Positions 50,395 through 62,969 of a DNA stretch of 64,000 bases are shown one piece after another. The translations under genes were made by a program, and so were the position numbers. The stretch is from Lytechinus variegatus (Eukaryota; Echinodermata; Echinoidea; Temnopleuroida; Toxopneustidae): assembly GCF_018143015.1 (NCBI RefSeq), contig NC_054746.1, positions 32,391,129-32,455,128 of the forward strand, read 5' to 3'. How positions within the stretch are numbered: position 1 is the first letter of the stretch; each line of letters starts with the position of its first letter. Below the pieces are notes generated by a model. The model made no database searches. It was not told where the DNA came from and saw only the letters and a program-made list of their open reading frames with translations.

Positions 50395-51140
50395 CGAGCG
50401 CGACTAGATATTTGAAAGTCCGGGGCGGTCCGGGGTTCGATCCCCGGCCACGGCACCTATGCCCACAAGCAAGGCATTAATAAACAGTGCTTTTCTATCC
50501 TGCACTGAAATAAATGGAAATGCTAAATGCATGTTTGGTTTCTCGGTGTGCGCTTGGTTTTTTTTTCTAACTATAGTGGCGCAGGTAGTGGCGGTGCAGC
50601 ATCTTGGCCGGAAATCCCAGGGGGGTGTCGTGTCCCCCCTACTCCAAATAGTAGGGGGGACACAATAACAAATGTCCCCCTATTATTTGTGGTCTTTTAT
50701 GATGGTAAGAAAAAAATCATTCAAAATCGAAATAAAACATGTTTTTTTAGGACGAGATGACCTTACTTTTTTTTGTTTCGTCGAAATCACCTTAAATTTG
50801 GGGTGATAACTTTTTTTTTTGCTTGTCGAATTTTCCAGCCTCTTGTCCCCCTATCTTTTGGGAGAGATTTCCGCTCCTGCGCCTCAGTTACAAGATATTT
50901 GAAAGTCCGGGCTTTGATCCGGGGTTTGAGCCCTGCCAACAGCATGCTGATCAAGGCTTTGTCAGTGCTCTTTTATTCTGCATTAAAATAGCTGAAAATT
51001 TTATGTGCATTCTTGATAACTTTGTGTGCACTTGTTAGAAAAAATATAAATAATGTCGGGCCTAGGTGCCGAGGCTGAGTGGTATCAGGCGCCTGACTTT
51101 GAAATCATTTGAAATTGGTTTCTCGGTGTGCCCTTGTTTG
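50395..51140 (+). repeat. Cluster of decayed tRNA-derived SINE pieces split by another insert
   Basis: Three related blocks near 50,405-50,560, 50,885-51,045 and 51,060-51,140 share ATATTTGAAAGTCCGG, tRNA-like TTCGATCCCCGG and GGTTTCTCGGTGTGC. Between the first two lies about 300 bp bounded by GGCGCAGG and CCTGCGCC, with CCCCC-rich text, probably a separate small inverted-repeat element. Confidence 0.5.
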
Positions 51141-51189
51141 TTTAAAATGATGAAAATAATTGGAGTGTGCCATTGTATTGCAGATCAGT

Positions 51190-52545
51190 GGATCTTGCAA
51201 CAGAAATTGGCCTACATTGAAGTGCAAGGAATGGATGTCTGACAACAAGCTTAGTTTACACGTTGGGAAAACAGAAAGCATTTTACTTCAAGATATACAC
51301 ACGAGTTCAAGGTTTCATATAATAATCAGGTAATTGACAGAAAAGATTCAGTAAAATATTTGGGAATTAATTTAACAAGTAACCTATCATGGACGGGTTT
51401 GGTAGACTCAATCGTCAAAAAGGCAAATTCGCGCTTGAAATTTTTGTATCGATATCAAACCTTTTTGAATATGAAGTCTAGACGTATTTTATGCTTTGCT
51501 TTAATACAAGGTCTATTCGACTATGCTAATGCGGCTTGGTACGGTAGCCTGGGTGTTATGGATAAGAAAAAACTAAGAATAATCCAAAATAAAATTGTGA
51601 GATACTTCAATGTTTCAGGACCAAGAGCACATGTCGGATGTAATGAACTTAAAAAGGCAGGATTACTTCATGTAGATCACAGATCACAGCAATTAGTATT
51701 ACACCATGTGCATAAAATATTCTATTCGGATACATTAGATCATTATATAGATAATAATTTCACCCGTGTATCAAATATCCATAGGTACGGTACTCGAAAT
51801 AGTAATTTTAATTTTGTATTACCAAAACGTGAAGGACATATAGGGAACACTTTTTTATTTTAATGGCATCAAATCTTGGAATGCTCTTCCTAATAAAGTA
51901 AAAGCAGTTAAACTATTTTCTCAATTTAAGATTGCATTAAAGATGCACCTAAAACTGGAAGCTACTCGAGAGCAATATTACCATTAAAAATCACACATTT
52001 TGTACAGTTGGTTTCTACTATAATGTATACATTAGGGTATGTTAAAATATAACCTTGTTTCACATATTAGGAGGGTTGTTGTTTGCTTCAGATGTTTGCA
52101 TATAATTTGACTGATGGATATTTTTTTATTTGATTTGATTTTATTGTTTACTTCTGCAATCACATCATTCGTACATTTTCCATAACTTAACAAACATAGT
52201 ATATTGATAACTTTTTGGCATGAATCATAACTAAGTGTACTAAAATTATCATTACAAACAAAACTGATCTCATACTAAATTAGTTAACATTTACAATTTG
52301 CAGGAGAAGGATTGTCATCATAAGCAGATTGCTTGATATGTATGTATGTATTTTATTATTATTTTTTTTTTACTATTTTCCAGTTTTGTTACAATATGTT
52401 AATGTTTTATACTAACTATAGCCTTTGAAATAGGCCTTTCAGCTTTCATGGGCTATCCTGTCAAGGTATTCTTCAATTTCATTGTAATCTCTTGTGATAT
52501 TCTTGACGAATAACATAAAATAAAATAAAATAAAATCAAATCATA
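51190..52545 (+). mobile_element. 5'-truncated non-LTR retrotransposon (CR1/Jockey-like), broken
   Basis: The frame 51,360-51,863 encodes the distal reverse-transcriptase region: YLGINLTSNLSW, then KKANSRLKFLYRY, a YANAAWYGS block and KLRIIQNKIVRY. A related frame, WMSDNKLSLHVGKTE, lies upstream at 51,229 but is out of frame, and the protein also breaks after 51,863. The 3' end at about 52,515-52,540 is an AAAAT-type pentamer tail. It is dead by frameshift and truncation. Confidence 0.8.
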
Positions 52546-52892
52546 CATGCAGGCACGGATTTGGAGGACACCGTCGACTTGCAGTAATTTCTTGCAAGTA
52601 CGAAACCCAACCCCGTATGCCTATACTTGAGCAGCACCCCGCATCATCTCCTCTCACTCGGCCGTTGCCACCCATGCTTTATCTGCAGCCTCTTCTAACG
52701 TCCACTTCCTCCATGTGCTGGTCGATTGCGTAGATAGAATACAATAGAAATGGTTTCTTGACAAAACATGATTGGCAGCCAGTGGCTGAAATGTTTACAG
52801 CATGATAACACAAAAAACATATACAAAATGTAGATGAATTGAAAATAAATGAATAAATAGGTATACAAAATCTGATATTGCTTGGTCATCCA

Positions 52893-52936
52893 ACTACCTC
52901 ATCATCATCACCATCACCACCACCACCACCACCAAC
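52893..52936 (+). repeat. (CAT/CAC)n short array
   Basis: About 14 CATCATCACCACCAC trinucleotides in intergenic DNA. Confidence 0.85.
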
Positions 52937-53702
52937 CTAAATTTCCAAAAAGACGTCATACACAGCGCCAAACAACATAATCCTTGACTTTCTCACCCAC
53001 CATCCGTGATCTATACACCACACGTTCAACCTCTCATATCGATAGGGCCTACATCCAAATTTAAATACATATTTCTCGCATCATGTAATTCCTCTCGACA
53101 CCGTTATTTAGTAAGGGCCGTGACCATTCTCCCACCAGGCCCGCTCTGCATCCTTTATCACCTTTCTCTCTCATCACCCTCGTACAGGCCTAGCATCCTA
53201 CTACTTATACATACAATAAACCTCTCCTCTCTCCCCCTCTCTCTCTCTCTTAACATACCACAACCCATGCTCCTACTACCACACCCACTGGCGTAAATCC
53301 CGGGGGGATGGGGGGATATATCCCCCCACTTTTCGAGGAGGGGGGATGGCCTGTACAAACATCCCCCACTTTTTACGGAAGAAATGAAAAAAAATCACAA
53401 GAGATAATTGTTTTGTTGGTGAAAATTCTTCCTAAAATACCGCTTAACAAATAAAACAATACCATTGGATCATAAAATGCAAATAAAGAGCCAGTTCACC
53501 ATTTGCAAACGAAATACTTTTGTCCTTATTATAACACTAAAACGAAACCCCCGTTTCTTCCAATTCATCAATGTTGGGGTTTTGGGGGAGGGATTAAGAT
53601 GGAATGTCAAAACATTTTGAATGTAATCTCTAATAAAACCATTAAACCATCATGGGGTAAAAAAGATAACAATATCGGAGGGGTATTTGCCATGTGGACA
53701 TA

Positions 53703-54805
53703 CAGTGGCGTAACTACGGGGGGGGGGGGGGGCAGGGGGGCACATGCCCCCCCCCCCCCCATCGGCTGACCACCCCCCGTCCCCCCCCCCCAAAAAAAAA
53801 AAAAAAAAAAACGGGGAAAAGGAGAAATGAGGGAGAAAGGAAGAGAAACGTAGTGGGAAAGAAGAAAATATAATTCATTATAATGTTATATTATGATTAT
53901 TTATGTTACATTACATAAGAAACATTTTTATCATAACTTTATGAAACATAATTTGCCCAGGGCCTACGTCTTCATTGTACCTGGTGCTCGCATTGTCTGT
54001 TTAACAAGATATATAAACCTGTTGTACTAAAACATCACGTTTTCAAGTCAATATAAACCAAATATATTTTCTAGCACTTGAGTTATCATATATTGACATA
54101 TGCTTCTTTTACATGACTCAAAAAGTGATTGCCCCATGTTAAGGTCTCTGTAAATAAACATTTCCTGTCCGTGATTACGTTCGCATTAGTGGATTGGTGA
54201 GATATGTCTGCTCTTGGTGAATTCCTAATATCAGTCCTTAAAATGTCCCTTCTTCTGATCTGAATATGAAAAATTTTCAACTCGTGCTTCGCGCTCGCAT
54301 CATTTGGTTAATGAAATACCTATATGGTCCTAGTTAATTCCTACAAAGAAACCTTAGAATGCCCCACTTCATGTCTGAATTGTCTAAATTTTCAGCTCGC
54401 GCTTCGCGCTCGCAATATTTGATTGGTGAGATGCGTATGATAATCATGATTGCAATTACTACAAAGAGTGTTTCATGTGTTCAGATGTAATTCTAATAAA
54501 ATCAGCAAGCGCTTGGCACTCGCATTAGATGACTATGGTGAGATATGCATACTATTAATGGATTCCTAAAATATACTCCTTAAAATCTCGCTGTTTGTGG
54601 TCAAAATATACGAAAATTTCAGCTCGCGCTTCGCGCTCGCATTGTTTAGCAAGACAGGTACCTATCATGATTACATAAATTTGATTATAATGTCCCTTTT
54701 TAGGTGTGAATATAAAAAAAATCAGCTCGCGCTTCGCGCGCTCACTCAGTGATTCAAAAAATTTGCTGGTGCCCCCACAATGCCGTGACCCACGGAACGC
54801 CAGTG
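53703..54805. mobile_element. Inner transposon nested in the outer one (1103 bp)
   Basis: Ends are CAGTGGCGTAACTACGG and CGGAACGCCAGTG, flanked by the 8-bp duplication TGGACATA at 53,695-53,702 and 54,806-54,813. The left end carries long G, C and A runs; the right half is a roughly 110-bp tandem repeat. Confidence 0.85.
54165..54750 (+). repeat. About 110-bp tandem repeat with GCTCGCGCTTCGCGCTCGC core
   Basis: Around five to six units each contain a variant of TCAGCTCGCGCTTCGCGCTCGC, followed by text like GATTGGTGAGATATG and ATTCCTA. The cores start near 54,276, 54,393, 54,509, 54,619 and 54,720. The GCGCTTCGCGC core can fold on itself. Confidence 0.75.
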
Positions 54806-54919
54806 TGGACATATCAATGACAATTCCTTGCATATCTAAAAACATGATTGCAAAAAAATGCCAAAATATTTCAGTCATCCCCCCACCCATCAACACGGAT
54901 TTACGCCAGTGACCACACC

Positions 54920-55996
54920 TCCCCCAACAAACTTCTTATTGGTCAGTGAATGGGAGCTTGGATATTGTAGGCGGAACCGGTTAATGTAACTTACTGAACA
55001 TTAACAAACAAGTTCACGATTTATTCAAACATCAAAAAGTGATATGAAGGTAAAGTTATTCTACAGCCATATAGGTATATGTACATAGGTATATAATATT
55101 ATATAGGCATGTGAACAGTGCGTTCATGAGTAGCAGGACAACTGTCAAAGAGAGAATGAAGAAAGAATAATAATAATATATTCGAAAAGTGAAAAGGAAA
55201 TCAATATACAATTCTAGCTGATATTGTTACATTTCAATTTACTTGTTGATTTCTGTTACTTGAACATTGTTAACATCTAAATTTACACCTTTCGTCCAAG
55301 ATTCAATAATTCCTTAAATTCGTGACGCACGATAGCTTAGACAGCGGAATAAACAAAACCATCCTACCAGATACTGAAGTAAAGACCTAACTAATTTTAG
55401 ATCATTATAACTGAGGATACTAAACATAATATTTTGAACAAGACAGTAATATGTGCGGAAGGTTTAAATGACTTAAAAGAAATGATTTGGGTTACTTTGC
55501 CATAAAGCTCACATTTAGATATAGAGCTATATAGAAAATTATGTTCATCAGAAAAGTGTATTATATGATTTTGAACGCAAATGATCATAGGCTTTATCTT
55601 TAATTCTTAAACATCATTATTTTCAATAAGGATCAAGTTGAGCTAGGAGTTTGCAGTTACCAACTCTTTTTAAAAAGAAAATGGTAAGATTATATCGGTA
55701 CGGTTGGTTAATAGAAGACCAGATATATTAACAGGATACTTGATACTTGATGAGACAATTCCTCTTGCAGCTCCAAAAAGCTAAATTCGAATGTAATATT
55801 AATATCCTCTTTGCTGTAAAAAATAAGTCTACAAGTACAAAATTAAATATCCCTTCCTGAAATACCCTTTGATATGTTTGACGTTTCACCACCTGCTTGG
55901 ACTAAGACAATCAAAGCATCAGAGAGTATCTGAACATCAACTAATATTAAATATCCATAGATGTTGAATAAAGGTTTTTTGTCAATCAATGGTTAA
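54920..55996. other. Intergenic DNA downstream of the fibrinogen-related gene
   Basis: AT-rich, with no gene or repeat borders recognised. Confidence 0.5.
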
Positions 55997-56217
55997 TCAC
56001 TCCGAGTCCAGTTGTTTGATTGCCATGATAGAGCCTTTCATATATTTTGAATTCCAAGCCATCCCTGTGCCACTTGCAAATGACCAAAGACCGTTGAGGT
56101 TGGCGTGGTGACAATCATTATACCACCATCCTCCTTTATACATCATGGCGCAGTTATTTCCAGTATCACGATCATAGGTGTAGAATGCTGAGTTGACATG
56201 ATAGGACAATGCATCAC
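55997..56217 (-). CDS. Fibrinogen-related domain terminal exon 7
   Basis: Encodes [20 protein letters not shown], the calcium-site Asp region, then [20 protein letters not shown] with the second disulfide pair. It ends [10 protein letters not shown] and stop. Confidence 0.93.
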
Positions 56218-59200
56218 CTATACAAAGATAACAAAACAATCAAACATTGCCGTACATATCTAGAACAATAATACGAGTGCGAAGCGCGAGCTGATTTTTT
56301 TAATGGATATTATTCACTTTGAAGACTCTTGGTGCCTTTCGGGGTCATTTCCCTTTATACGATCCTTCAAATTTTAATTCTCATTTCTTTGCTATGATTT
56401 CCACTTATTTTACATCATAAAATGGGATTAAGAATCCTAGTAAAAATGAAATTACAGATAGTAAAAGGGTTGTAAAATAAATAACGGGACACACTGCATA
56501 ATATAATGATAATACTAACTTAGTCTAGCGCTTTCGATGAAATCAATATCAAAGCATGCACTCGGTTGCGGGGAGGGGTTATTTCAAAAACATTATAGAT
56601 ATATAGACAAAAGGATAAAACAAGCATATGAACATATTGTTATATTTTATCCTGGAATTTTTGTTAATCCATTCATCTGTTTCTAACAAAACATAAAAGG
56701 AATGGTTTTATTAAATAAAAATACCCATGAAAACAATTCCGAGAAGAAAAAAATGAAATTCATCATGGTTATACAACCATGGCTATCATGTGCTCTTCCT
56801 TATCATGACGACCATACTTTATACATAATTTATCATATTACTTGAGGATGATAACATCCACCCCACCTGAAATATTGAAAGGACATGTCCCCTATCACCA
56901 ATGATTGATATCCATAATCAAAATCATCATCATCATCATCACCATCACCATCATCAATATCATACAACAGGCATACTATAACCATGGAATATCATTATAT
57001 TACTGAAGACTAATATTTTGCTATTTGAGTTGCGATTATTACATCACAGTCATATCTTCACCTGCAGATCCTTCCCAAAAAGTGAGAGCACCGAGGCGAT
57101 ACAGCTCACTCTCACTTCCAACACGAAAATTATCATATTTAGCTTTCCAATGATTGCCTTGCAAATCCACCATCTCTATTCGAAGTCTGTATGTTGCCTG
57201 GTAAGTGATGCGATGAATGATATCATTACCCAGCCAGAACTCGTTCTCTCTATCTCCAAAGCCATTCTTGTAGGAAGCCCAATCTCTATAGAAATCAACA
57301 CTTCCGTCATGCCGACGTTGAATGACCTAGAATGAATTAATATTATTTCGAATAAATAACTAAATTATGAAGAAAGACAAATAAATAATTGATAACAGCG
57401 GTGCCGGCGTTGCGTGGGGCGTATTATAATATGCTAATAATACAGAAAGTGCCCACATCCCCCAGAAAAGATTTTGTTTAAAATTGAGCGTGTGTGTTTG
57501 GGTGTGCGAGGGTGTGTATGTGCTTGTTACAATCAGAATTGTTCATCGAATTCTGGACAGTGGTGCGTTGTGTGTGTGTTTGTGTGTTACTTGGGGCGGG
57601 AGGGGGGAAGGGTTGGTGTTTAAACATTTTTATAATAACTGATTTCATTGTTTTCTTTTAAGATATATATGAATCATGAAAAAAGTGAAAATATGAAATG
57701 TAAAGTATTAAATGTGATTTGAAATGTCAAATTGAAATGTTATGTAACTATTTGTTCATGAAATCACAATAAAAACAGTATTAAAAAAAATGTGTGTGAA
57801 AGGGGTTCCCCAATTCCATCCCGACGCATTGCCAGAAAGTGCAAAAGTTTACATTTTCATGATATTAGAGGAGGTGAGGTGGGATTACAGGGAAAAGTGA
57901 TAAGAGATTAAAAGGAGGGGAAAAGGAAAGAATTCTCCTCCCCTATTTTCAATCAGGAAAAATTGGGTTTTTGCAGGGAATCATAAGGATGGGAAATAAT
58001 TAAACTAAAAGGGTATATGCATCGAGCCTGTAAACTACTTTTGATTTGAATCATAAATACAAAATAAAGATACTTCCAATTTAAAGCTCGGTTCAAAATT
58101 TTCAACGCTCTCTTAAAGATTCCAGAAAGCAAGCATTACTGAAGTTATTCAAATTATTGTTTATTGCATCAATTGATATGAAAAGTCAAGGTTTCTTACC
58201 AGCCATCCATCACCACCATCCAAGTCACAATAAACATCAACACGTTCTTCATCTTCTATGCCAGAACCCAAGCAAATCGAGTATACACCACTCGTCCTTT
58301 TACCTGCATCGTAATGGTCAGAGCAATCTTTTGGAAGCTCCTCTGAATTTTGAAGGTATATAAGATTGTATCAGTTATTTGATGTATGTGTGAATATGTT
58401 CAACTGACATGTTGAAATCATTTAAATCTAAAACGAAAATACATTTAAAATAGTGTAGAATTATTCATCTAATTTAGTTTTTATTTTATTTTTCCGCTTC
58501 CGACAAAAGTCACATCCATACCTCATAAATAAATTCGTATTGCGAAATAGACAATAAATAGTTTGAGTTTTAGTTCAAATTCATTACAAACATATGTAGT
58601 TTTTATGTTTATACAATGTATTGTATGCCTGTAATCATGAAACAGAATACATAGATTTTGAGTGTACGAATAACAAAAATACACACACATAGGACGAATC
58701 CAAAACCGTGTACAAAATGTATCCACAAAGTTAAGTTCAGATAAGCTTAAACATCGTTAAAGGAATGGGAAGGTATAGCAAAATGCTTGTTGAAACTGAT
58801 TCCTAAACACAACGACAGAAATATGAACATATCAGACTAATAAAACGTGGAAGATAAAATTCATGCTTTGATACCAATAATGATATTACAGTTCAAATTT
58901 CGATAACCGGAAATGTTGGAAAGTGTGAATAAGCTACCAGCCCCTTCCCGGAAATACTTTTAGATTCTTTAGACTATTATCAGTAATTATCACTATGAGT
59001 TCCAGTTGTATTGAGCGATTACTATTGGGTTATTACCTTTGCATGCATTTCCAGTAGTACATGGTGGACATACTTGACATTCATACCCATCATATGTTTC
59101 CACACAGGGCTCTCCTTGCAGACAAGGATTGGACAAACAGTCTATGTGGAAAATTATAAACAATTCGTGTTAAATGAAACTAATATTACCTATGATTAAT

Positions 59201-62200
59201 CTCTGATTAATTTCATCAGTCACGTCAACGTCTTCGTGATATTTTCTTCATGAACATAAGCACGGTCATATGCATGATTTTTATTGGGGAGGGGGCAACT
59301 CTTCCTCTTGCTGGTTATTTCTATATCATCAAGCGTAAGTCTCAGCATGTGGTGGTGATTTTTATGCTGAAATTTCCTTGATGGAATAGAAAACGTCCCG
59401 TCTAACTGGTCTCTGACTCTCTGTATCAGAAATGTACCAATACATCACAAAAAAGCTAATAAAGATCATTGTTGCATAAAACCATTATTCAAAATGTGTG
59501 ACCAGTGACCAATAATCAGCTTTGTTTTAAATTTGAAAGTACTGGTCATTGACTCATTGGCGCGAAGGCATGCGGTGAGATACCCTACTTTAAATGTGTT
59601 TTGTTTTTCTCCTTGGATTGACAATCCATTTGCTTGGCAATCAGTCATAATTGGCTATTTTGCCACACACGATATACATAAATGTTACGAAGCTTTTCCT
59701 CATTTCAGAATTGATAGATTTTAATCCATGTAACCCTTTTCCCTTTTGGCTGCTATTACTCAAGCATTTATTTTGCTTGTATAGTTTTGTCTTATCCTTA
59801 AATTTTATTCATGTCTAAATTTTATTATGACACCGTTATAAATTTGTCACATTACAATGTACTTAAATGTCATACTACGATTATGTTTATGCATTGTTAA
59901 TTCATTTTGACTTTACAATAAAATCATAGGGTAATATATGTAAGACTTGTTTATGGGGAGAGAAAGGTATATCACACGTGAAGTGAATACCTTAAAGTTC
60001 TCCAAGCTCTCTAATTTAAGCAATTTATAATGAAGCGTTCCATCACGGGATGGGGGGTGGGGTAAGGTACCTGGTATTGAGCAAATCAATTTTGTATCAA
60101 TTCCTTTCAACTCCGGACGACCTGCCAATTGATGGTCGGAGGGTAATCTCTTCGGAACCATTTTGACGACTTCATCAGAATCTGGTACATGCGTATGAGG
60201 ACAAGACATGGCCATCTCGGGGCAAACGACATCATTATCCGCCAGTACTGAATTAAATGTAATGTGATTTAAATCGTAATAACTGGTATTTTGATACAAT
60301 GAATGAAGGAGACAACGATGAAACATATATCATTTGTGCTGTGACATTTCAAGTATTATGTTGATAAAACATTAAATCTGTTCAGATTTAAAAGGGTATT
60401 TTGGTTCCTTACTTTATGTGAAAGCAATTCACAATATTTTCTTCCTTCATGCAAGGTCTTTGTATATGTTTATTCTAGGCATACAGTTTAAATTATTTTT
60501 TGTTTAAAATTTGTAAGAATAGACCCATTACTGAAATAATGATACACCCTTTTTTATTACTACTCATTATCATCTTTATCTATATTTCTATAATTATCAT
60601 AACTACTTATTCATTATCAATTTGATTTAGTTGTTATTCAATATTGTTTGGCCTGTTTGAAGAAAATATATATTCTGAAAACCAGGATATGATGCAAAAT
60701 TACACTTCCAGCTGATGAGACTTCAGTTTCAGTAAATATTAGCTTTATTTGATATGAATCACAAATGGAAAATCTAATTCAGTTGTGGTTATTTTTCAGT
60801 CGAAAACAATGGATTCGTATGTAAATATATAACATTTAATTGGAAGCTTAGAGATTCAAACTAAAAGCTTAAATGTATTGTTTAACTTTGTGAGCAGCCG
60901 ATTTAAAAAATTCTCAAACCAAGATGAAACATGTGTACAAGTGCATTTATTAGAACTAATAAACCCTGAAAACAACCATTGATGAGAATGAAAAGCTAAA
61001 ACTACAAGGCAAACCCCGATTTAGTAATAGGCGTCTTATAGACGCCTAAATAGTACACATAAGTGTATGGGATGAAATTAAGATGGTGTTTCCAGTCACT
61101 TTATATTTTAATTTTTGAACCACTAAATAATTATTTTCGAATGCAATTTTTTCTGGGCTTAATTTTGGTAACATATCACAGACACGAGTGACAAGTATGA
61201 CCTTCTAGCTCAGATTTTTAAAAAGTCAAACCAATGTTAACCAATCACTTTAAATATTGAATATTAACTAATTTTGTTTGGAGATTTGTTTTCTGCATTC
61301 AAATTACACAATATCAGTGTGACATAATTATATGCAACGTAAAAAACAATCCATAAAATAAACAATATAATCACAATGCATAATTAATATACAAAATAAT
61401 GATGCGAGCATAATCTTAACTTATTAATGATAATACTAATAATGATACTCAATGAACGCAGGAGACCGCTATTTGATATCAAAGTAAATACTTCATGTAC
61501 TTAGAATCTAAACTAAATCTAAAAGTTTGAATGACTATAAGTGCGGTCGATTTGGATTATTTTACATGGACAAAATGACATAGCAATATCAATAATACCT
61601 CTTCCAACAAAATATCACAATAGACACAATAACAACTCATAACATGAATAATAACTATATTTTTGAAGCACTTAAGTAATATTTCATGTTATTTTCTTAA
61701 TAAACCCCTTCTTTATTATCTCAAAATCACTCTAATAATGAATATTATAATACATCGAACATTTATTAATTCAGGTATTATATTGAACTCCATATCACAT
61801 GACCTTAAATGATAATAATAACAACAATAATAAGTGTAAAAAATATGTGCAATCACAATTACATTAATACTTGTTTTCATATTCCTACTCTTTTCGAGTG
61901 TTTATCAGTCTGGACAGATTTTTTTTCTCCAAAATACATACAAACAGATAATCAAAGGAATAAGGCTACCAATATTCTTTTTATTACCTCCCATCACCTC
62001 GAGCCGAGCCCACCCCATCCACCTTACACGTCCCCTCTCATCCAGCTCCCTGGCAAAACAAGGTACACCATATTACCCCCAAGAAATTATTCAGTACAAT
62101 AACATGTTTTTTTGTTGTGCAATTATCAAAAATATTTTCACAGTATCATTTGAATTTCAATTAAAGAAACTCATCCTAATTTAATCTTCATCTTTATTTA

Positions 62201-62969
62201 TCTTCAACAAAGCATATTACAAAATCCTAACATAATTAGTTTATATTTAATAGCACAACTGAAAATTAACAAATCAACAAGGTAGGAAAACAAACATTAT
62301 GATTTTGCTTATTTTAATGACAGCAATGTGTTATACACGTCTTAAGGGTGTATACTCTTATTCATAGTCCAGGTAGTAACACATCACTACGTTCCATCAT
62401 GTTTTAAACAAATACAAATGGTAAAAAACATGCATACACCTTTAAATGTTGCTTAGGACTTAAAGACAGTACATACAAAAATTATAATATTAGAGATTAG
62501 TTATAGAGAAAACAAAAGCTTACCTCCATTCAATACATAGCTCATGATGAGAACCAACAACAAGCTGTGATGTGCCTGAAAAAAATGACAGAGTAAAATA
62601 AGGTGGCTTTCAACTTCCGATTCCTAATAAGTGAAAGCTATCAATTAAAAACAATCGATGAAATAGATTTATTTGAAGTCGTGCAATATCTTTAAAAAAG
62701 ACATTTATCTTAATTTTATTTTAGGGAGGGGCATTTACAAAGGATATATCTTAGAAAGAGAATCTTCGTACATCATAATACAATCAATAGTGATATTTGA
62801 CGATATTTCAACATGAGCGATAATCAATTTTTGTACATATAGTCATTTATTGAACAGTTGAACTCAATTGAAAAACAGCAAGAACAAAATGAATAAAAAA
62901 CCCAAAAATTCACAATTTCAAAATAATATGCTTCTGCCAGTAAAGGAAATATTCTTCCAAGCCTACCAT
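55997..62969 (-). CDS. Secreted EGF-like/fibrinogen-related domain protein, frame-disrupted
   Basis: Coding exons: 62967-62969 (ATG only), 62524-62575, 60071-60247, 59037-59139, 58200-58343, 57062-57326, 55997-56217. M then [17 protein letters not shown] forms a signal peptide. A linker with three Cys follows, then an EGF-like exon, then a C-terminal fibrinogen-related domain ([47 protein letters not shown]). Such proteins (ficolin- or tachylectin-like) are typically secreted lectins of innate immunity; that role is inferred. Splice phases fit along the gene, but two exons contain indels: about 2 nt missing near 59,100 and 1 nt extra near 58,320. Read literally, translation stops at 59,090. 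The intact length would have been about 321 residues. This is either a young pseudogene or a sequence error. Confidence 0.82.
56268..56300 (-). repeat. Stray copy of the GCTCGCGCTTCGCGC repeat
   Basis: The reverse complement reads AATCAGCTCGCGCTTCGCAC, matching the tandem-repeat core of the 53.7 kb element. It lies in the last intron of the fibrinogen-related gene. Confidence 0.55.
57062..57326 (-). CDS. Fibrinogen-related domain exon 6 (core)
   Basis: Fully open: [73 protein letters not shown]. These are canonical fibrinogen-domain blocks. Phase 0 in, phase 1 out. Confidence 0.92.
57485..57600 (+). repeat. GT-rich microsatellite in the fibrinogen-related gene intron
   Basis: Two degenerate GTGTGTGTTTGG-type stretches separated by about 40 bp, between exons 5 and 6. 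Confidence 0.8.
58200..58343 (-). CDS. Fibrinogen-related gene exon 5 (domain start, frameshifted)
   Basis: The upstream phase gives EELPKDCS, then TGA. A frame one base later gives [18 protein letters not shown] and [16 protein letters not shown]. The family motif DCSDxYxAG is thus split by one extra base at 58,320/58,321. Confidence 0.75.
59037..59139 (-). CDS. Fibrinogen-related gene exon 4 (EGF-like domain, frameshifted)
   Basis: Entered in phase 1 it reads [12 protein letters not shown], then hits a stop at 59,092-59,090. A second frame resumes [14 protein letters not shown]. The two halves make one EGF-like module if about two bases are missing near 59,100. The exon is 103 nt where 105 would be in frame. 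Confidence 0.72.
60071..60247 (-). CDS. Fibrinogen-related gene exon 3 (linker)
   Basis: Encodes [19 protein letters not shown], then a hydrophilic linker ending KLICSIP. Phase 1 on both sides, acceptor TAATTCAG, donor GTACCT. No domain recognised; three Cys suggest a small disulfide-bonded region. Confidence 0.7.
60248..62523. other. Large intron of the fibrinogen-related gene
   Basis: Intron between the signal-peptide and linker exons. AT-rich; a plus frame at 61,809-62,102 has no splice support. Confidence 0.5.
62524..62575 (-). CDS. Fibrinogen-related gene exon 2 (signal peptide)
   Basis: Acceptor TTTTTTCAG, then [17 protein letters not shown], a hydrophobic leader; donor GTAAGC in phase 1. 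Confidence 0.75.
62967..62969 (-). CDS. Fibrinogen-related gene exon 1 (start codon only)
   Basis: The sequence CGAACATG is followed at once by donor GTAGGC. Joining it to the next exon gives M plus a good signal peptide with phase kept. The exon's 5' end is unknown. Confidence 0.6.

Larger units (their letters stand above)
53286..54911. mobile_element. Outer transposon with CACTGGCGTAAATCC inverted repeats
   Basis: A perfect 15-bp inverted repeat CACTGGCGTAAATCC / GGATTTACGCCAGTG is flanked by the 8-bp duplication ACCACACC at 53,278-53,285 and 54,912-54,919. It is interrupted by a second element. Without that it is about 0.5 kb and non-autonomous. Confidence 0.87.
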
